Positions 61,650 to 64,000 of a stretch of 64,000 bases of DNA are shown here, one piece after another. The stretch's first letter is position 1. Each line of letters opens with the position of its first letter. A program made the position numbers and the translations under genes. The stretch lies in the NCBI GenBank assembly GCA_014338405.1, contig JTDE01000244.1, forward strand, positions 234,705-298,704, read 5' to 3'. Below the pieces are notes generated by a model. It was not told the origin of the DNA and did no database searches. It saw nothing but the letters and a program-made list of their open reading frames with translations. Source of the DNA: Paragonimus skrjabini miyazakii. Taxonomy: Eukaryota > Platyhelminthes > Trematoda > Plagiorchiida > Troglotrematidae.

Positions 61650-61765
61650 GAGAACTCAAAGGATGTCGTCAACGTCAGATTGCCTCTGAAGGGCGATACG
61701 CTAGCCGAAACTATCACGCGTAGGCTCAAAAAGACAATTAACACAACAGGTTAGCATCTGTTGGA
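61650..61765 (+). mobile_element. PLE-G: short inverted Penelope-like fragment
   Basis: On the + strand 61664-61753 reads DVVNVRLPLKGDTLAET, then ITRRLKKTINTT and a stop. This is the connector segment that PLE-F carries on the opposite strand. The start of G lies about 15-20 bp from the start of F, so the two fragments stand head to head. The sequence differs enough from F that it is not a simple recent inverted duplication. Confidence 0.75.
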
Positions 61766-64000
61766 CAAAAAATGGATAGATGTGTATCTTTCCATCCTAC
61801 TAGCGCAGCATAGGCAGCTAACTCAAGAGCGTAAATATCAAATGGATGATGCCTCGCTGGTAACATTTGGTGCCATCTCATGAAGCCACTGGCGCAGTCG
61901 GCTTGGTAATACAGCTATTTCCTGATTGTGATAGAATATTTCATACTGTTTGTGTATGTGTGTTATGGATAGATCTGCAGTACTTTGCCTCCGTGTGGGT
62001 ATGTTGAATGTTTTGCTTAGTAGAGATAGTGATATCAGTCCAGGTGTATTTTACGCAACTCATCTACCACAGCAGCGACACAGGCGTCGGAAGCTGGTAA
62101 TCAGAGAGGCTGTTAGATGCATTTGTTGCGTTAAATGTCCATGTTCGGAGTTGCGGATAAAGGCGTTCATCTGCGACGTAACTGAAATCGGTTAACACAA
62201 AGACCAAAGTGGGTGTCATGGGGAAAGCGTTTCATTTCTAGAAAACTCCCTGGTGCACAGCAGTTATCTGTGTTCACTTTAAATGACCAGCAACAATTGG
62301 ATAATTTATAAGAAAATTAGCAACAGTAGAACTAGAAATTGTCAATGATCTCCGGAGAACATGAGTGTTTCGGGAAGAATTTCAACGTAAGTTTGCTAGA
62401 CTTGTTAGAATCTTCCACACAAAACTTTTGATGTATGTCACTTGTATTTAACCCCTTTGTACGGGCTGCCCTTTAATTTCGTAAACCTCTCTCAACAAAA
62501 TTAGGCTTAACTTTATTTTGCTGGTCTCGAGGTTATTGCGTAATCTTCTTGCTCTTCGGCGTGCATCATACGGAACATAGACTTACTGTTCTGTTCTGTT
62601 TACCAGAGTCCTGTGAAGTCATTTTGCAAATGCGTTCATAATTATAAGTAGTTCATTTGTGTTTCTGATACTGACTGCCGCTTTTAAGTATGTAGCTGTC
62701 TGGCTGAATGTTCCTATTTGGTACTCGGCAGTACAGCAGAATGTTCGGCTAAATCTTGTCCTGAATTCCATTATCGTTATTCGTTCATGTATTTCTGGAA
62801 GACAGTTCGGTCGTGACACCGCATTGCACTGCTTAAAAAGGAAGGAAAATTTCAGAGTCCACCGGCTATTATCTGTTAATTTCAATGGGCGATTAGAAGT
62901 GCGGATCGTATGTTGTAGCCTTTCAACTACCTGCACTCAAAATTGGGTTCAAATGTACAAGCAGGTGCACGAATCCACACATGTATTTTTCGTATTGTTA
63001 AGGTGACCACCTGAAAAACCAATAGGAAACAACGCTCACAGAAGTGGCATTGTCAGTATTTGGTGACTACTTGAACAGACAGCATGCATGACGCACATAT
63101 CTATGATTCGTCGGGGCAGTACACATTATTTTCCATCCTGCTTAGCATAGGACAACTTACCGTTGAACAAATTGAAGTGGCCCACTGGTCACGTAGGAGT
63201 CACACTGTAACCAAAGTTGAGTAAGTCTAGTATGCAGATGAGGCAGTAGTTCGACTTAACCTACTGTGATGATTGTAAATCATAACGGAACGTTATATGC
63301 TATTGTTGTTTTATTGCATAAAAAATTACACTGTGCAGATACCGAACACTACGATTTCGTTGTCTGACATGCTGCGTTATTATTACAGCGTAGAAATTAG
63401 CTCTGGGTTTCAGCTGAGTACATTTCCAATTACTATTACGTATTCGCAACCATCACACTCACGTAGTATTTAATATGTGATAGTTGTCTGGAGAGTGTAC
63501 ACTTCACATCGCTGCTAATGAAAATGGAAGCCGCTCCTCTAGCGTTTCAGATCTGCCCACCTGATCTACTGTATCAGTGGAGGAGCTCCTTCCGGGTTAT
63601 AAGTAACTGAGATGTTTGCGTTCAAGCTGTGCGCACGTATTTTTAGCAATAGTCGTACCCTCGTGACATTCAATCGTCGTGACTGTTTGGGCTGTACACA
63701 TGTATGTGCTGTTGCCTTAGAAGATAGCAGGGTTGAGTCTGACTTGGCATGAGCATTTATGAGCTCGTCGACGCATATTGGACTATTTAGAACCTGCGTT
63801 ACATACTGTCTATATTTAGATTCGTTGTCTGTATCGTATTATACGTCATGTACTGTGAAGCATTCCCTTTATCTGTTGAACTAACCGGTATAACTATTGC
63901 TGACCGTCAGCACTCGTCCATCAACGTCTATCCGAATCGCGTTGCTTCTCGACTCTGCTCATAGGCACGCTCGCGTGCATTTAGTTTTCATCCATCTGTA
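61766..64000. other. Unassigned AT-rich DNA
   Basis: Opposed open frames at 62619-63006 show no known domain. No other feature is supported. Confidence 0.5.

Noticed and set aside
62619..63006. Opposed frames of 105 and 115 codons
   Set aside because: Mirror-image open frames in AT-rich DNA with no domain on either strand.
1..64000. CRISPR arrays, operons, bacterial promoters
   Set aside because: The sequence is animal nuclear DNA: spliced exons and retroelements, with no regularly spaced repeats.

Overview
The window looks like a draft-assembly piece of a flatworm genome (Platyhelminthes, most likely a parasitic trematode, monogenean or cestode; the species cannot be told). The grounds are AT-rich DNA with very few coding exons, one strongly recognisable exon pair of an animal potassium-channel gene separated by about 5 kb of intron, and a heavy load of decayed Penelope-like elements (PLEs), RTE/CR1-like non-LTR retrotransposons and small hammerhead-ribozyme elements, a mixture known from schistosomes and relatives. 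There is no bacterial-style gene organisation. A 100-base run of N (541-640) marks an assembly gap.

Host gene: exons at 8209-8278 and 13327-13428 (+ strand) have proper splice borders and matching phase. They encode the end of the calmodulin-binding domain and the following coiled coil of a small-conductance Ca2+-activated K+ channel (KCNN/SK type). The rest of that gene was not found, so much of the window is probably intron or flank of this gene.

Left third (1-24 kb): mostly unassigned AT-rich DNA, two tRNA-like modules near 8.8 and 9.1 kb, an AT microsatellite at 12.6 kb, a CR1/RTE-type reverse transcriptase fragment at 15.0-15.4 kb (+) and two C-terminal RTE-type fragments at 17.35-17.66 and 20.85-21.58 kb (both -).

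Middle (24-41 kb): a retroelement hotspot. PLE-A (24.4-26.7 kb, -) is almost full length with a visible YVDD catalytic motif and a GIY-YIG endonuclease domain, and is followed by a near-intact hammerhead ribozyme. PLE-B (31.7-32.8, -), PLE-E (33.4-33.8, +), PLE-C (33.8-34.5, -) and PLE-H (40.07-40.5, +) are fragments. Interspersed are three copies of an approximately 200-bp element carrying a type I hammerhead: copy 1 (33.2 kb) has a complete catalytic core, copy 2 (36.9 kb) has one core mutation, and copy 3 (39.1 kb, inverted) is decayed. They resemble animal retrozymes or Sm-alpha-type SINEs.

Right third (41-64 kb): PLE-D (51.1-52.5, -) is flanked by an approximately 120-bp inverted repeat, and PLE-F and PLE-G form a head-to-head inverted pair (61.1-61.8). 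Otherwise there is little beyond low-confidence candidate exons at 46.5-47.5 kb.

The most interesting signal is the hammerhead set: ribozyme-like folds recur just after PLE reading frames and in short non-autonomous elements among them. This fits an autonomous (PLE) and non-autonomous (retrozyme-like) pair that share ribozyme processing.
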